Positions 1 to 8,455 of a stretch of 64,000 nt of DNA are shown here, piece after piece (positions within the stretch are counted from its first letter, which is position 1; the number at the start of each line of letters is the position of its first letter). The notes under the pieces are model-generated. The model saw nothing but the letters and a program-made list of their open reading frames with translations, had not been told where the DNA came from and ran no database searches. The translations under genes were made by a program, and so were the position numbers. This DNA is from Nonomuraea angiospora (GTDB lineage: Bacteria; Actinomycetota; Actinomycetes; Streptosporangiales; Streptosporangiaceae): the NCBI RefSeq assembly GCF_014873145.1, contig NZ_JADBEK010000001.1, positions 9,548,001-9,612,000 on the forward strand, given 5' to 3'.

Positions 1-1
1 C

Positions 2-598
2 GTCCTCAACGAGCTGCGCCACGCCCGGGCCTACCTGCGGTTCGTGGTCTACCTGCCGGTCATGCTGCCGCCGATCGTGGCGGTGCTGCTGTTCAGGTGG
101 TTCTACGATCCGGGGCCCGGGCTGTTCAACCAGGTGCTGGACTTCTTCCACCTGCCGCCGCTGGCCTGGCTGGACTCGTCGTCGACCGCCCTGATCTCCC
201 TGGTCCTCGTCTCGACCTGGATGAACATGGGCAGCGCGACGCTGATCTACCTGGCGGCGCTGCAGAACATCCCGCCCGAGCTGTACGAGGCCGCCGAGCT
301 CGACGGGGCCGGGATCCTCAAGCGGATCAGGCACGTCACGATCCCGCAGACCCGGCTGATCCTGCTGCTCATGCTGATGCTGCAGATCGTGGCGACCATG
401 CAGGTGTTCATCGAGCCGTACATGCTGACCGGCGGCGGCCCGGAGAACGCGACCGTGAGCGTCGCATACCTGATGTACCAGTTCGCCTTCTCGCAGATGA
501 ACTACGGCCAGGCGGGCGCGCTCGGCATGCTGCTCATGCTCGCGCTCCTCGTCTTCGCGGCCTTCCAGCTCAGGACGACCCGTGAGGACAGGGCATGA
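2..598 (+). CDS. Sugar ABC transporter permease, MalF-like (5' partial)
   Basis: The reading frame is open from the window edge, so the N-terminus is missing and 198 residues are visible. It is a CUT1-family inner-membrane permease: hydrophobic segments alternate with loops, and the EAA loop that docks the ATPase reads ELYEAAELDGAG. Family knowledge says it pairs with a second permease to move oligosaccharides. Its stop overlaps the ATG of the next permease by 4 bp, and a GH13 glucosidase follows, which points to an alpha-glucoside or maltodextrin substrate. The binding protein gene probably lies upstream, outside the window. Confidence 0.93.
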   Translation, partial: VLNELRHARAYLRFVVYLPVMLPPIVAVLLFRWFYDPGPGLFNQVLDFFHLPPLAWLDSSSTALISLVLVSTWMNMGSATLIYLAALQNIPPELYEAAELDGAGILKRIRHVTIPQTRLILLLMLMLQIVATMQVFIEPYMLTGGGPENATVSVAYLMYQFAFSQMNYGQAGALGMLLMLALLVFAAFQLRTTREDRA

Positions 599-1548
599 CG
601 GCTACCGAACACAGGCGGGCCCCGGTGTCCGAGCCGCCCGGCAGGGCGAGGCCGACGCGGCGGCGAAGGTCGCCGAAACCGATCCAGGTGCAGTTCCGCA
701 CGATCGTCTCGCCGCACCAGCTCAACAGCAGGTGGGGCCGGCGGATCTACTGGCTGGTGCTGATCGCCGTCATCGTGGTCTTCACGCTGGCCTTCGTCTT
801 CCCGCTCTACTGGATGATCACCGGCGCCATGAAGACGCCGGAGGAGATCGCCGAGATGCCGCCGTCGCTCGTCCCGGCCGATCCGACGCTGGAGGCGTTC
901 TTCGAGGCCTGGGACCTGTTCGACATCGGCACGCTGCTGGCGAACACCGCGTACTACGCGCTGGGCGCGTGGCTGTTCTCCATGGCGGTGGACGTCACGG
1001 CGGCGTACGCGCTGTCGAAGCTGCGCCCGATGTTCGGCAACGTGATCCTCGGCGCGATGCTGGCCACGCTGATGATCCCGCCCATGGTCATCCTCATCCC
1101 GCTCTACGTCACGATCGTTGACCTGGGCCTGCTCAACAACGCCTGGGGCCTGTGGTTCCCGGCGGCGGCGAACGGCTTCAACATCTTCCTGCTCAAGCGG
1201 TTCTTCGACTCGATCCCGCGGGAGCTGATCGAGGCGGCGCAGATCGACGGCGCGGGCCCGCTGCGGGTGCTGTGGTCGGTCGTGCTGCCGGTCTCCAGGC
1301 CGATCCTGGGCGTGGTCTCCATCTTCACGATCGTCACCGCGTTCAAGGACTTCGTCCTGCCGCTGCTGGTCATGACCGACAGCGAGAAGATGACGATCAG
1401 CGTGGGCCTGTCGCAGACGGCGGGCGCGGTGACCCAGAACCAGATCATGGGCGGGCTGGTCATCGCCAGCATCCCCATGATCATCGTCTTCTTCGTCTTC
1501 CAACGGCACATCATGGCGGGGCTCACCGCCGGAAGCATCAAGGGATAA
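595..1548 (+). CDS. Sugar ABC transporter permease, MalG-like
   Basis: This 317-residue CUT1 permease has a basic, proline-rich cytoplasmic N-terminus of about 50 residues, a first membrane helix at about residues 54-76 and five further helices. Its EAA loop reads ELIEAAQIDGAG. It ends with GLTAGSIKG, the usual MalG-type terminus. The start is fixed by the ATGA overlap with the upstream permease. It forms the second half of the membrane pore and is cotranscribed with the glucosidase 4 bp downstream. Confidence 0.95.
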   Translation: MTATEHRRAPVSEPPGRARPTRRRRSPKPIQVQFRTIVSPHQLNSRWGRRIYWLVLIAVIVVFTLAFVFPLYWMITGAMKTPEEIAEMPPSLVPADPTLEAFFEAWDLFDIGTLLANTAYYALGAWLFSMAVDVTAAYALSKLRPMFGNVILGAMLATLMIPPMVILIPLYVTIVDLGLLNNAWGLWFPAAANGFNIFLLKRFFDSIPRELIEAAQIDGAGPLRVLWSVVLPVSRPILGVVSIFTIVTAFKDFVLPLLVMTDSEKMTISVGLSQTAGAVTQNQIMGGLVIASIPMIIVFFVFQRHIMAGLTAGSIKG

Positions 1549-1552
1549 GCGC

Positions 1553-3067
1553 ATGTCGCAAACGTGGTGGCGGGGGGCCGCGATCTACCAGGTCTACCTG
1601 CGTAGTTTCGCCGACGGGAACGGTGACGGGATCGGCGATCTGGCCGGCCTGCGCTCCCGCCTGCCGTACCTGAAGGATCTCGGGATCGACGCCATCTGGC
1701 TGAACCCGTGGTACCCGTCGCCGATGGCCGACGGGGGCTACGACGTGGCCGACTACCGCGACATCGAGCCGGTGTTCGGCACGCTGTCCGAGGCCGAGCG
1801 GTTCATCGAGGAGGCGCACCAACTCGACATCAGGGTCATCATCGACGTGGTTCCGAACCACAGCTCCACGGAGAGCGCCTGGTTCAAGGAGGCTCTGGAG
1901 AACCCCGCGGCGCGCGAGCGCTTCTGGTTCGCCGACGAGCCGCTGAACGACTGGCAGTCCATCTTCGGCGGCTCGGCCTGGACCCAGGTCCCCGACGGCC
2001 AGTGGTACCTCCACCTGTTCGCCCCGGAGCAGCCGGACTTCAACTGGACCAATCCCGAGGTCCACCGGGAGTTCGAGGACGTGCTGCGGTTCTGGTTCGA
2101 CCGCGGCGTGGACGGCGTGCGCATCGACTCCGCCGCCCTGCTGATCAAGTCGGACACGAAGTACGAAGACCTCGACGAGGTCCACGACGTCTACCGTCGG
2201 TGGCGCGAGGTGGCCGACGAGTACGGCGAGCGCATCCTGATCGGGGAGGTCTGGCTCCCCGACCAGGAGCGTTTCGCGCGCTACCTGCGGCCCGACGAGC
2301 TCCACACGGCCTTCAACTTCGACTTCCTGTCCTGCCCGTGGGACCCGGCCGAGCTGCGCAGGGTCATCGACCTGACCCTCGCCACCCACACCCCCATCGG
2401 CGCCCCGCCGACGTGGGTGCTGTCCAACCACGACGTGACGCGCCCGGTCACCCGGTACGGCCGCGCCGACACCACGTTCGCGCACGGGGGCCGCCTCCAC
2501 GGCACCCCCTCCGACCTGGAGCTGGGCTACCGGCGGGCCAGGGCGGCGGCCCTGCTGGCCATGGCGCTGCCCGGCTCCGTGTACGTCTACCAGGGCGAGG
2601 AGCTGGGCCTCCCCGAGGTCGAGGATCTCGCGGACGAGCTCCGCCAGGACCCGATGTACGCCAGGTCGGGCGGGACGAACCCGGGCCGGGACGGCTGCCG
2701 CGTGCCGCTGCCGTGGTCGGGGGAGGAGCCCCCGTTCGGCTTCGGCGCGGGCACGCCGTGGTTGCCGCAGCCGGAGGGCTGGCGCAAGCTGACGGTCGAG
2801 GCCCAGCGCACGGACCTGGGCTCGATGCTCAACCTCTACCGGACGGCCCTGGGCCTGCGCCGTGACCTGCTGGGGGACGGCACGCTGACCTGGCTCCCGG
2901 CGGGCGGCGAGGTCCTGGCCTTCACCAGGGACTCGGGCCTGACGAGCGTCACCAACCTGGGGCCCGACCCGGTTCCGCTGCCCGCGGGCCGGCTCCTCCT
3001 GGCCAGCGGCGCCCTGGAGGACGGCGCGCTGCCCTCCGACACCACGGCCTGGCTGACGAGGGACTGA
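1553..3067 (+). CDS. GH13 alpha-glucosidase / oligo-1,6-glucosidase family
   Basis: A 504-residue glycoside hydrolase family 13 enzyme without a signal peptide, so cytoplasmic. The barrel motifs are visible: VVPNHS, the nucleophile Asp in GVRIDSAA, the acid/base Glu in LIGEVWL, and the transition-state Asp in LSNHDVTR. The N-terminus WWRGAAIYQVYLRSF is typical of alpha-glucosidases rather than secreted amylases. It starts 4 bp after the permease stop with an AAGGGA ribosome site. The expected role is hydrolysis of imported malto- or isomalto-oligosaccharides. The exact linkage preference cannot be read from sequence. Confidence 0.93.
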   Translation: MSQTWWRGAAIYQVYLRSFADGNGDGIGDLAGLRSRLPYLKDLGIDAIWLNPWYPSPMADGGYDVADYRDIEPVFGTLSEAERFIEEAHQLDIRVIIDVVPNHSSTESAWFKEALENPAARERFWFADEPLNDWQSIFGGSAWTQVPDGQWYLHLFAPEQPDFNWTNPEVHREFEDVLRFWFDRGVDGVRIDSAALLIKSDTKYEDLDEVHDVYRRWREVADEYGERILIGEVWLPDQERFARYLRPDELHTAFNFDFLSCPWDPAELRRVIDLTLATHTPIGAPPTWVLSNHDVTRPVTRYGRADTTFAHGGRLHGTPSDLELGYRRARAAALLAMALPGSVYVYQGEELGLPEVEDLADELRQDPMYARSGGTNPGRDGCRVPLPWSGEEPPFGFGAGTPWLPQPEGWRKLTVEAQRTDLGSMLNLYRTALGLRRDLLGDGTLTWLPAGGEVLAFTRDSGLTSVTNLGPDPVPLPAGRLLLASGALEDGALPSDTTAWLTRD

Positions 3068-3088
3068 CACCGAGCACCATCAGCCCGG

Positions 3089-3106
3089 GGGCGGCCGGCA
3101 CCGCCC
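3089..3106. terminator. Weak hairpin between convergent genes
   Basis: GGGCGG and CCGCCC flank a 6-nt loop (CCGGCA) in the 39-bp gap between the glucosidase and the LysR gene. It has no T-tract. It may help end both transcripts, but the stem is short. Confidence 0.35.
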
Positions 3107-3979
3107 TCAGGCGGCGCACATGCACGTGACGAACGCGTCCACCAGCCGCCGCACGGCCTGCCGCCGGTCGCCGCGCCGCCAGACGACGGCCAGCCGGCTC
3201 GGCGGCAGCCCCACCACGGGCCGGCTGACCACGTCGTCACGCCGGTAGAGCTCGGCGTTCCCGGCCGAGACCAGCACCACGGCCCGCCCCGACGCGACCA
3301 GCTCGAACGCCTCCTCGGCCGTCTCCGCCTCCGCCCCCACCACGGCGGGCGCCGGCCGTTGATCGCCGGCCAGCCAGAAGTCCCGCATGGGCCCGGCGGA
3401 GACCGGCAGCGCCACGAACGCCTCCCCGGCCAGGTCGGCGAGCGTGACCTCGGGGCGGGCGGCCAGCGGATGGTCGGCGGGCAGCGCCACCCAGCGCTCC
3501 TCCGTGCTGACCACCGTCCAGTCGTACTCGTGGCCGGGCACGGGCAGCCACGCGACGGCCACGTCGACCTGGCCGTCGCCCAGCCCCACGGTGGGGTCGC
3601 TCCACGGCACCTGCCGGAAGCGCAGGTCCCAGCCGGGCAGCGCGGAGGAGATGGAGGGCACGAGCCCGCGCCCGATCCGCGTCTGGAACCCGACGACCAG
3701 CATCCGCTCCTCGCGCGCCGCCGCCACCGCCCGCTGCGCGCCCTCCCACTGCTCGATGATCCGCCGGGCCTCGGGCAGCAGCGCCGCCCCCGCCGCCGTC
3801 AACGCCACGGTACGGCGGTCGCGCTCGAACAGCTTGGCCCGCAGCGACAGCTCCAGCTGCCTGATCTGCCTGCTCAGCGAGGGCTGCGAGATGAAGAGCC
3901 GCTCGGCCGCCGCCCGGGTGAAGCTCAGCTCCTCGGCGACCGCCACGAAATACCTGAGATCCCGAATATGGGCATCCAT
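3107..3979 (-). CDS. LysR-family transcriptional regulator
   Basis: 290 residues. Residues 1-60 form the winged HTH of LysR proteins (LRYFVAVAEELSFTRAAAERL, then QPSLSRQIRQLE), and the rest is the periplasmic-binding-like effector domain. It is divergent from an SDR gene with 62 bp between start codons, and that gap contains a T-N11-A dyad. LysR proteins usually control the divergent neighbour and themselves, so the SDR is the likely target. The effector is unknown. Confidence 0.93.
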   Translation of the reverse strand: MDAHIRDLRYFVAVAEELSFTRAAAERLFISQPSLSRQIRQLELSLRAKLFERDRRTVALTAAGAALLPEARRIIEQWEGAQRAVAAAREERMLVVGFQTRIGRGLVPSISSALPGWDLRFRQVPWSDPTVGLGDGQVDVAVAWLPVPGHEYDWTVVSTEERWVALPADHPLAARPEVTLADLAGEAFVALPVSAGPMRDFWLAGDQRPAPAVVGAEAETAEEAFELVASGRAVVLVSAGNAELYRRDDVVSRPVVGLPPSRLAVVWRRGDRRQAVRRLVDAFVTCMCAA

Positions 3980-3992
3980 AGCAAAAAGCTAT
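3978..3992. promoter_or_regulatory. LysR box (T-N11-A dyad)
   Basis: ATAGC-AAAAA-GCTAT is a perfect 5-bp inverted repeat with an A5 spacer and satisfies the T-N11-A rule for LysR sites. It touches the LysR start codon and faces the divergent SDR gene, so binding here could repress the regulator and activate the SDR. Confidence 0.6.
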
Positions 3993-4041
3993 AACAGCCG
4001 GTCTTGGACGGGCTGGTGAGCCGCGACCCACGATGGAGCGC

Positions 4042-4800
4042 ATGAGAGATCTGTCAGGAAAGACGGCATTGGTAACCGGAGCGTCGCGCGGCATCGGGCG
4101 GGCGATCGCGGAGCGGCTGGCCGCCGACGGGGCCCGGGTGATCGTCCACTACGCCAGCAACGACGACCTGGCCAAGGAGACGGTGGCCGCGATCGAGAGC
4201 GCGGGCGGGCAGGCGTACGCGGTGAAGGCGGCGTTCGAGGACGGCGTGGACGCGTTGTTCGAGGGCCTGCGGGGGGAGCGGCTGGACATCCTGGTCAACA
4301 ACGCCGCCATCCTCGCCGGGGTGCTGGGCACGGTGAGCGAGGAGCAGTTCGACCGGGTCTTCGCCGTGAACGTGCGGGCGCCGTACTTCATCATCGAACG
4401 GGCCCTGCCGCTCCTGAACGACGGCGGCCGGATCATCAACATCTCCTCGGCCGTCGTCCGCATCGCCCTCCCGGACCTCGTCTACTCGATGACCAAGGGA
4501 GCCCTGGACACGCTGGGCTTCAGCCTGGCGCCCCTCCTCGGCGACCGGAACATCACCGTGAACACCGTCTCCCCGGGCGTCACGGAGACGGACATGAACG
4601 CCTGGCTGCGCGCGGACGACGGCACCGCCGAGCGCGCGGTCACCGAGGTGACGGCGCTGGGCCGCATCGGCCGCCCGCAGGACATCGCGGACGCCGTGGC
4701 GCTGCTCGCGAGCGAGGGGTCCCGGTGGATCACCGGTCACGTCCTGGACGTCACCGGCGGCTACTTCCTCGGCCCGCGCGGCGGCGTGATCCCTGGCTAG
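4042..4800 (+). CDS. SDR-family NAD(P)-dependent oxidoreductase
   Basis: About 252 residues with the classical short-chain dehydrogenase pattern: cofactor motif TGASRGIGRAIAERL, NNAA motif (LVNNAAILAG), catalytic Ser in NISSAV, Tyr-x3-Lys in VYSMTKGAL, and SPG after the active site. The product resembles 3-oxoacyl-ACP reductase or glucose dehydrogenase type SDRs, but the substrate is not inferable. The ATG at 4042 has GGAG a few bases upstream. An in-frame ATG at 4033 is the alternative. It is probably controlled by the divergent LysR. Confidence 0.9.
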   Translation: MRDLSGKTALVTGASRGIGRAIAERLAADGARVIVHYASNDDLAKETVAAIESAGGQAYAVKAAFEDGVDALFEGLRGERLDILVNNAAILAGVLGTVSEEQFDRVFAVNVRAPYFIIERALPLLNDGGRIINISSAVVRIALPDLVYSMTKGALDTLGFSLAPLLGDRNITVNTVSPGVTETDMNAWLRADDGTAERAVTEVTALGRIGRPQDIADAVALLASEGSRWITGHVLDVTGGYFLGPRGGVIPG

Positions 4801-5256
4801 GGGGGCCGGTCCAGCGGGTGGCGCCGCTGGGGTCCCGGAGCCACGCCTCCAGCGCCGCGCGGGCGTCGGCGGCTCCGGCGGGCAGCCGCAGCGCCCTGAG
4901 TAGCATCCACAGCGTCCCCTGCAGCGCGCGCCGCGCCGCTCGGCCAGGTGCGCGTGCGCGTCCCGCAGCCGGGCCAGCACGTCGGGCGGGACCTGCCCGT
5001 CGAGCAGCTCCAGCAGCCGCAGCGGCTCGTCGAGCACCGGCCCGAGATAGGGCAGCTCGCCGGGAAACCCCCGCAGCGCCTCGTGCAGCTCGGCGAGCGC
5101 CCGCCCCAGTGCGGTCACCGTCGGCACCCGCGCCACGACCGGCGCGGGGCGCAGGTGGATCCGGAGGTTGAACGAGTCGTTGAGGACCACCGGCTCCAGG
5201 ACCCGGATGCCGTGCTCCTCGGCCAGGGCGACGGCGGCGGCCACAGCGGGGACCAT
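4751..5256 (-). pseudogene. Aminoglycoside phosphotransferase-like gene with two internal deletions
   Basis: The N-terminal piece (5256 to about 5107) has the beta-rich start of an APH-like N-lobe (RVLEPVVLNDSFNLRIHL). It jumps directly to LGRALAELHEALRG, which in intact relatives lies about 60 residues later. After DAHAHLAER (about 4940) a second jump, now out of frame, leads to LQGTLWMLLRALRLP, the C-terminal helix of the family. The lost segment would carry the catalytic HGD-x4-N and the metal-binding Asp. A full-length enzyme has about 300 residues; fewer than 170 survive, in two frames. The ATG follows the LacI stop directly. The family assignment comes from remembered motif order, not from an alignment. 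Confidence 0.6.
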
Positions 5257-6252
5257 CTAGGCGGACTCCCTGATCACCAGCTCCGTGGGCATGATCACCG
5301 GCTCGGCCGGCCCGCCCTCGAACAGCCCGAGCAGGAGCTGGACCATGGCCGTCGCCTGCTCGGCCACCGGGTGCCTGAGCGTCGTCAGCGGCGGCTCGGT
5401 GTATTTGGCCGCCTCGATGTCGTCGAAGCCCACCACGGCCACATCGTCCGGCACCCGGCGGCCGGAGTGGCGCAGTGACTGCAGGGCGCCCACGGCCATC
5501 AGGTCGTTGGCCACGAAGACGGCGTCGAGGTCGGGGTCGTCGCGCAGGAGCTGCCGCATCGCGACCGCGCCCGACTCGCGGGTGAAGTCGCCGATCGCCA
5601 CGATCGACCTGAGGTCGGAGTCGCGCAGCACGTTGCGGTAGCCGGCCAGCCGGTCCTGGCCGCCGATCATGTCCTGCGGGCCGGCGATCGTGGCGATCCT
5701 GCGCCGTCCCGTCTCCACCAGGTGCCGGACCCCGATCTCCGCCCCGCCGACGTTGTCGTTGTCGACGTACGGGATGTCCACGGGGACGGCGGGCCGCCCG
5801 TAGGAGACCACGGGGACGCGCAGGCGCGACAGCGCGGCCGGCAGCGGGTCGGCGCCGTGCATGGAGATCAGCATGACCCCGTCGACGTGCCCCCCCGAGA
5901 TGTAACGCTCCACCCGGGCGTGGCTCTTGGCGGAGGAGGCCAGCATGAGCACGACCTGCTTGTTCACCGCTTCGAGCGCCACGGACGCCGACCTGATCAC
6001 CGTGGAGAACATCGGGTCCTCGGAGAAGACCCGGGTGCCCGGCTCGCTGACGACCAGGGCGATCGAGTCGGTGCGCTGGGTGACCAGGCTGCGCGCGGCC
6101 GAGTTGGGCACGTAGCCCAGCTCGTCGATCGCGCGCTGCACGGCGTCGCGGATGTGGGGCGCCACCGTCGTCTGGCCGTTGACGACCCGGGAGGCGGTGG
6201 CGCGCGAGACCCCCGCCCGGGCGGCGACCGCCTCGAGGGTCGGGCGTCTCAT
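5257..6252 (-). CDS. LacI-family transcriptional repressor
   Basis: 331 residues. The LacI HTH is at residues 1-25 (TLEAVAARAGVSRATASRVVNG), followed by the hinge and a periplasmic-binding-like sugar domain with the usual GFDDI motif near the C-terminus. The start at 6252 is chosen because the HTH begins right after MRRP. It lies 32 bp downstream of the GH1 gene on the same strand, so it is the last gene of the beta-glucoside operon. Its likely target is the perfect palindrome at 10746-10763, and the likely inducer is cellobiose or another imported beta-glucoside, as for CebR/CelR proteins. Confidence 0.93.
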   Translation of the reverse strand: MRRPTLEAVAARAGVSRATASRVVNGQTTVAPHIRDAVQRAIDELGYVPNSAARSLVTQRTDSIALVVSEPGTRVFSEDPMFSTVIRSASVALEAVNKQVVLMLASSAKSHARVERYISGGHVDGVMLISMHGADPLPAALSRLRVPVVSYGRPAVPVDIPYVDNDNVGGAEIGVRHLVETGRRRIATIAGPQDMIGGQDRLAGYRNVLRDSDLRSIVAIGDFTRESGAVAMRQLLRDDPDLDAVFVANDLMAVGALQSLRHSGRRVPDDVAVVGFDDIEAAKYTEPPLTTLRHPVAEQATAMVQLLLGLFEGGPAEPVIMPTELVIRESA

Positions 6253-6284
6253 GAATGCACCAAGTGGGAGAGCACGGAAAAAAT

Positions 6285-7655
6285 CTACAGGCCGTTCCTG
6301 GTGATGACGTCTCTGTACCAGAGAGCGCTGTCCTTGAGGACCCTGGCCTGGGTCGCGTAGTCGACGTGCACGATGCCGAACCGGCGCCGGTAGCCCTCGG
6401 CCCACTCGAAGTTGTCGAGCAGCGACCAGACCAGATATCCGCGCAGGTCCGCGCCCGCCCCGATGGCCCGGTGCACCTCGCGCAGGTGGCCTTCCAGGTA
6501 CGCCACCCGCTCGTCGTCGTGGACGCGGCCGTCCTCCACGACGTCGTCGAAGGCCGCGCCGTTCTCCGTGACCATGAGGCCGACCTGCGGATAGTCCTTC
6601 GAGAGCCGTACGAGGAGCCGCGACAGGCCGTCCGGCACGATCGGCCAGCCCATCGCGGTCGTCGGCGCGTCCGCCGCCGCGAACCTGACGCCCTCCGAGC
6701 CCGGCCACGCCGCGTCGGCCGGCAGCCCCGGGCACGACTCGACCACGCACGGGTTGTAGTAGTTGACGCCGACCAGGTCGATCGGCGCGTTGATGAGCTC
6801 GAGGTCGCCGTCCAGGACGTGCTCCGTCCCGCCGTTGCGCGCCGCCGCCTCCAGGACCTCCGCCGGGTACGTGCCGTGCACCGCCGGGTCGAGGAACTGC
6901 CTGGTCAGCAGCGCGTGGACGCGGTCCGCGACGGCCGCGTCCGCCTCGCCGGCCACCGCCGAAGGGTCGTTGACCTGGGCGGGGGTGAGCACGGGGGAGG
7001 AGTTGACCACCAGCATGAGGCTGCGCGCGCCGGACGCGCGCAGCCGGCGCGCGGCCAGCCCGTGACCGAGCAGCAGGTGGTGCGCCGAGCGCAGGGCGTC
7101 GGCCGGATCGCGGCGGCCCGGCGCGTGGACGCCGTTGCCGTAGCCGAGGAAGGCCGACACCCACGGCTCGTTCAGCGTGGTCCAGTCGCCTACCCGGTCG
7201 CCGAGCCGGTCGTGGACGGCCTGGGCGTAGTCGGCGAACCGGTAGGCGGTGTCGCGATTGGTCCACCCACCACGGTCTTCGAGGGCTTGGGGAAGATCCC
7301 AGTGATAAAGCGTGACATAAGGCGAAATTTCGGCGGCGAGTAGCTCGTCCACGAGCCGGTCGTAGAAAGCCAGCCCGCGCGGGTTGACCGGACCCGCGCC
7401 GTCCGGCTGCACGCGCGGCCACGCGACCGAGAACCGGTAGGCCGCCAGCCGCAGCTCGCGCATCAGCCCGATGTCCTCGCGGTAGCGGTGGTAGTGGTCG
7501 CAGGCCACGTCGCCGGTGTCGCCGTCCGCCACCTTCCCGGGGGTGTGGGAGAAGGTGTCCCAGATCGACTGGCCCCGCCCGTCCTCCTTGACCGCCCCCT
7601 CGATCTGGTACGAGGCCGTCGCGGCACCCCAGACGAACTCCTCGGGAAAGATCAT
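6285..7655 (-). CDS. GH1 beta-glucosidase
   Basis: 456 residues, the standard length for GH1. It begins FPEEFVWGAATASYQIEGA. The acid/base Glu is in TLNEPW (about residue 165) and the nucleophile Glu in TENGAAF (about residue 360). WSLLDNFEWAEGY near the end is the glucose-binding signature. There is no signal peptide, so it acts in the cytoplasm on imported beta-glucosides such as cellobiose. Its ATG overlaps the permease stop (ATGA), so it is translationally coupled to the transporter. Confidence 0.96.
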   Translation of the reverse strand: MIFPEEFVWGAATASYQIEGAVKEDGRGQSIWDTFSHTPGKVADGDTGDVACDHYHRYREDIGLMRELRLAAYRFSVAWPRVQPDGAGPVNPRGLAFYDRLVDELLAAEISPYVTLYHWDLPQALEDRGGWTNRDTAYRFADYAQAVHDRLGDRVGDWTTLNEPWVSAFLGYGNGVHAPGRRDPADALRSAHHLLLGHGLAARRLRASGARSLMLVVNSSPVLTPAQVNDPSAVAGEADAAVADRVHALLTRQFLDPAVHGTYPAEVLEAAARNGGTEHVLDGDLELINAPIDLVGVNYYNPCVVESCPGLPADAAWPGSEGVRFAAADAPTTAMGWPIVPDGLSRLLVRLSKDYPQVGLMVTENGAAFDDVVEDGRVHDDERVAYLEGHLREVHRAIGAGADLRGYLVWSLLDNFEWAEGYRRRFGIVHVDYATQARVLKDSALWYRDVITRNGL

Positions 7656-8455
7656 CCCTTAACAGCTCCTTGCATGATTCCACCGATGATTTGCCTGCCG
7701 AACAGGGCGAAGACGGCCACGAGCGGGAGCGTGCCGATCGCCGTCCCGGCCAGCCCGAGCACGTAGTCGTTGACGTAGCCGCTGGCCAGCGTGGACAGCG
7801 CCACCTGGACCGTCGGGTTGTCCGGGTTCAGGACGACCAGCGGCCAGAAGTAGTCGTTCCAGGCCGACATGAACGTCAGCATGCCGAGCACCGCCGCCGC
7901 CGGACGGGCGGCGGGCAGCACGACGTGCCAGAACAGCCCCCACGTCGAGCACCCGTCCACCCGGCCCGCCTCCAGCAGCTCCGTGGGCAGGGCCCGCGAC
8001 AGGTACTGGGTCATGAAGAACACGCCGAACGCGTTGACCAGCGCCGGGACGATCAGCGCGTAGTTGGTGCCGGTCCACTCCAGCTTCACCATGAGCATGT
8101 AGAGCGGGATGATGCCGAGCTGGGCCGGGACCATCATGGTGGCCACGGTGATCACGAGCATGACGTTCCTGCCCCTGAACTTCAGCTTGGCGAAGGCGAA
8201 CCCGGCCAGCGTCGAGAAGAACATCACCGCGATCGAGATCGACCCCGCCACGATGACGGAGTTGACCAGCGCGAGCCCGAAGGGGACGGTGTCGAAGACC
8301 CGGGAGACGTTGGCGAAGAAGTTGCCGCCGGGGATCAGCGGCGGCGGCACCTGGGCCAGCGCCGAGTTGTGCCGGGAGGCCACCACGACGCTGTAGTAGA
8401 GCGGGAAGGCCGAGAAGAAGGCCACCGCCGTCAGGGTCAGATAACGCAGCCTCAT
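7652..8455 (-). CDS. Beta-glucoside ABC permease, MalG-like
   Basis: 267 residues starting MRLRYLTLTAVAFFSAFPLYY. Six hydrophobic segments and an EAA loop ELLEAGRVDGCS are visible, and it ends with MQGAVKG. The start at 8455 is fixed by the ATGA overlap with the upstream permease. It forms the heterodimeric membrane channel with the product of 8452-9414. CUT1 permeases of this type serve oligosaccharide uptake, and the adjacent GH1 gene points to beta-glucosides. Confidence 0.94.
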   Translation of the reverse strand: MRLRYLTLTAVAFFSAFPLYYSVVVASRHNSALAQVPPPLIPGGNFFANVSRVFDTVPFGLALVNSVIVAGSISIAVMFFSTLAGFAFAKLKFRGRNVMLVITVATMMVPAQLGIIPLYMLMVKLEWTGTNYALIVPALVNAFGVFFMTQYLSRALPTELLEAGRVDGCSTWGLFWHVVLPAARPAAAVLGMLTFMSAWNDYFWPLVVLNPDNPTVQVALSTLASGYVNDYVLGLAGTAIGTLPLVAVFALFGRQIIGGIMQGAVKG

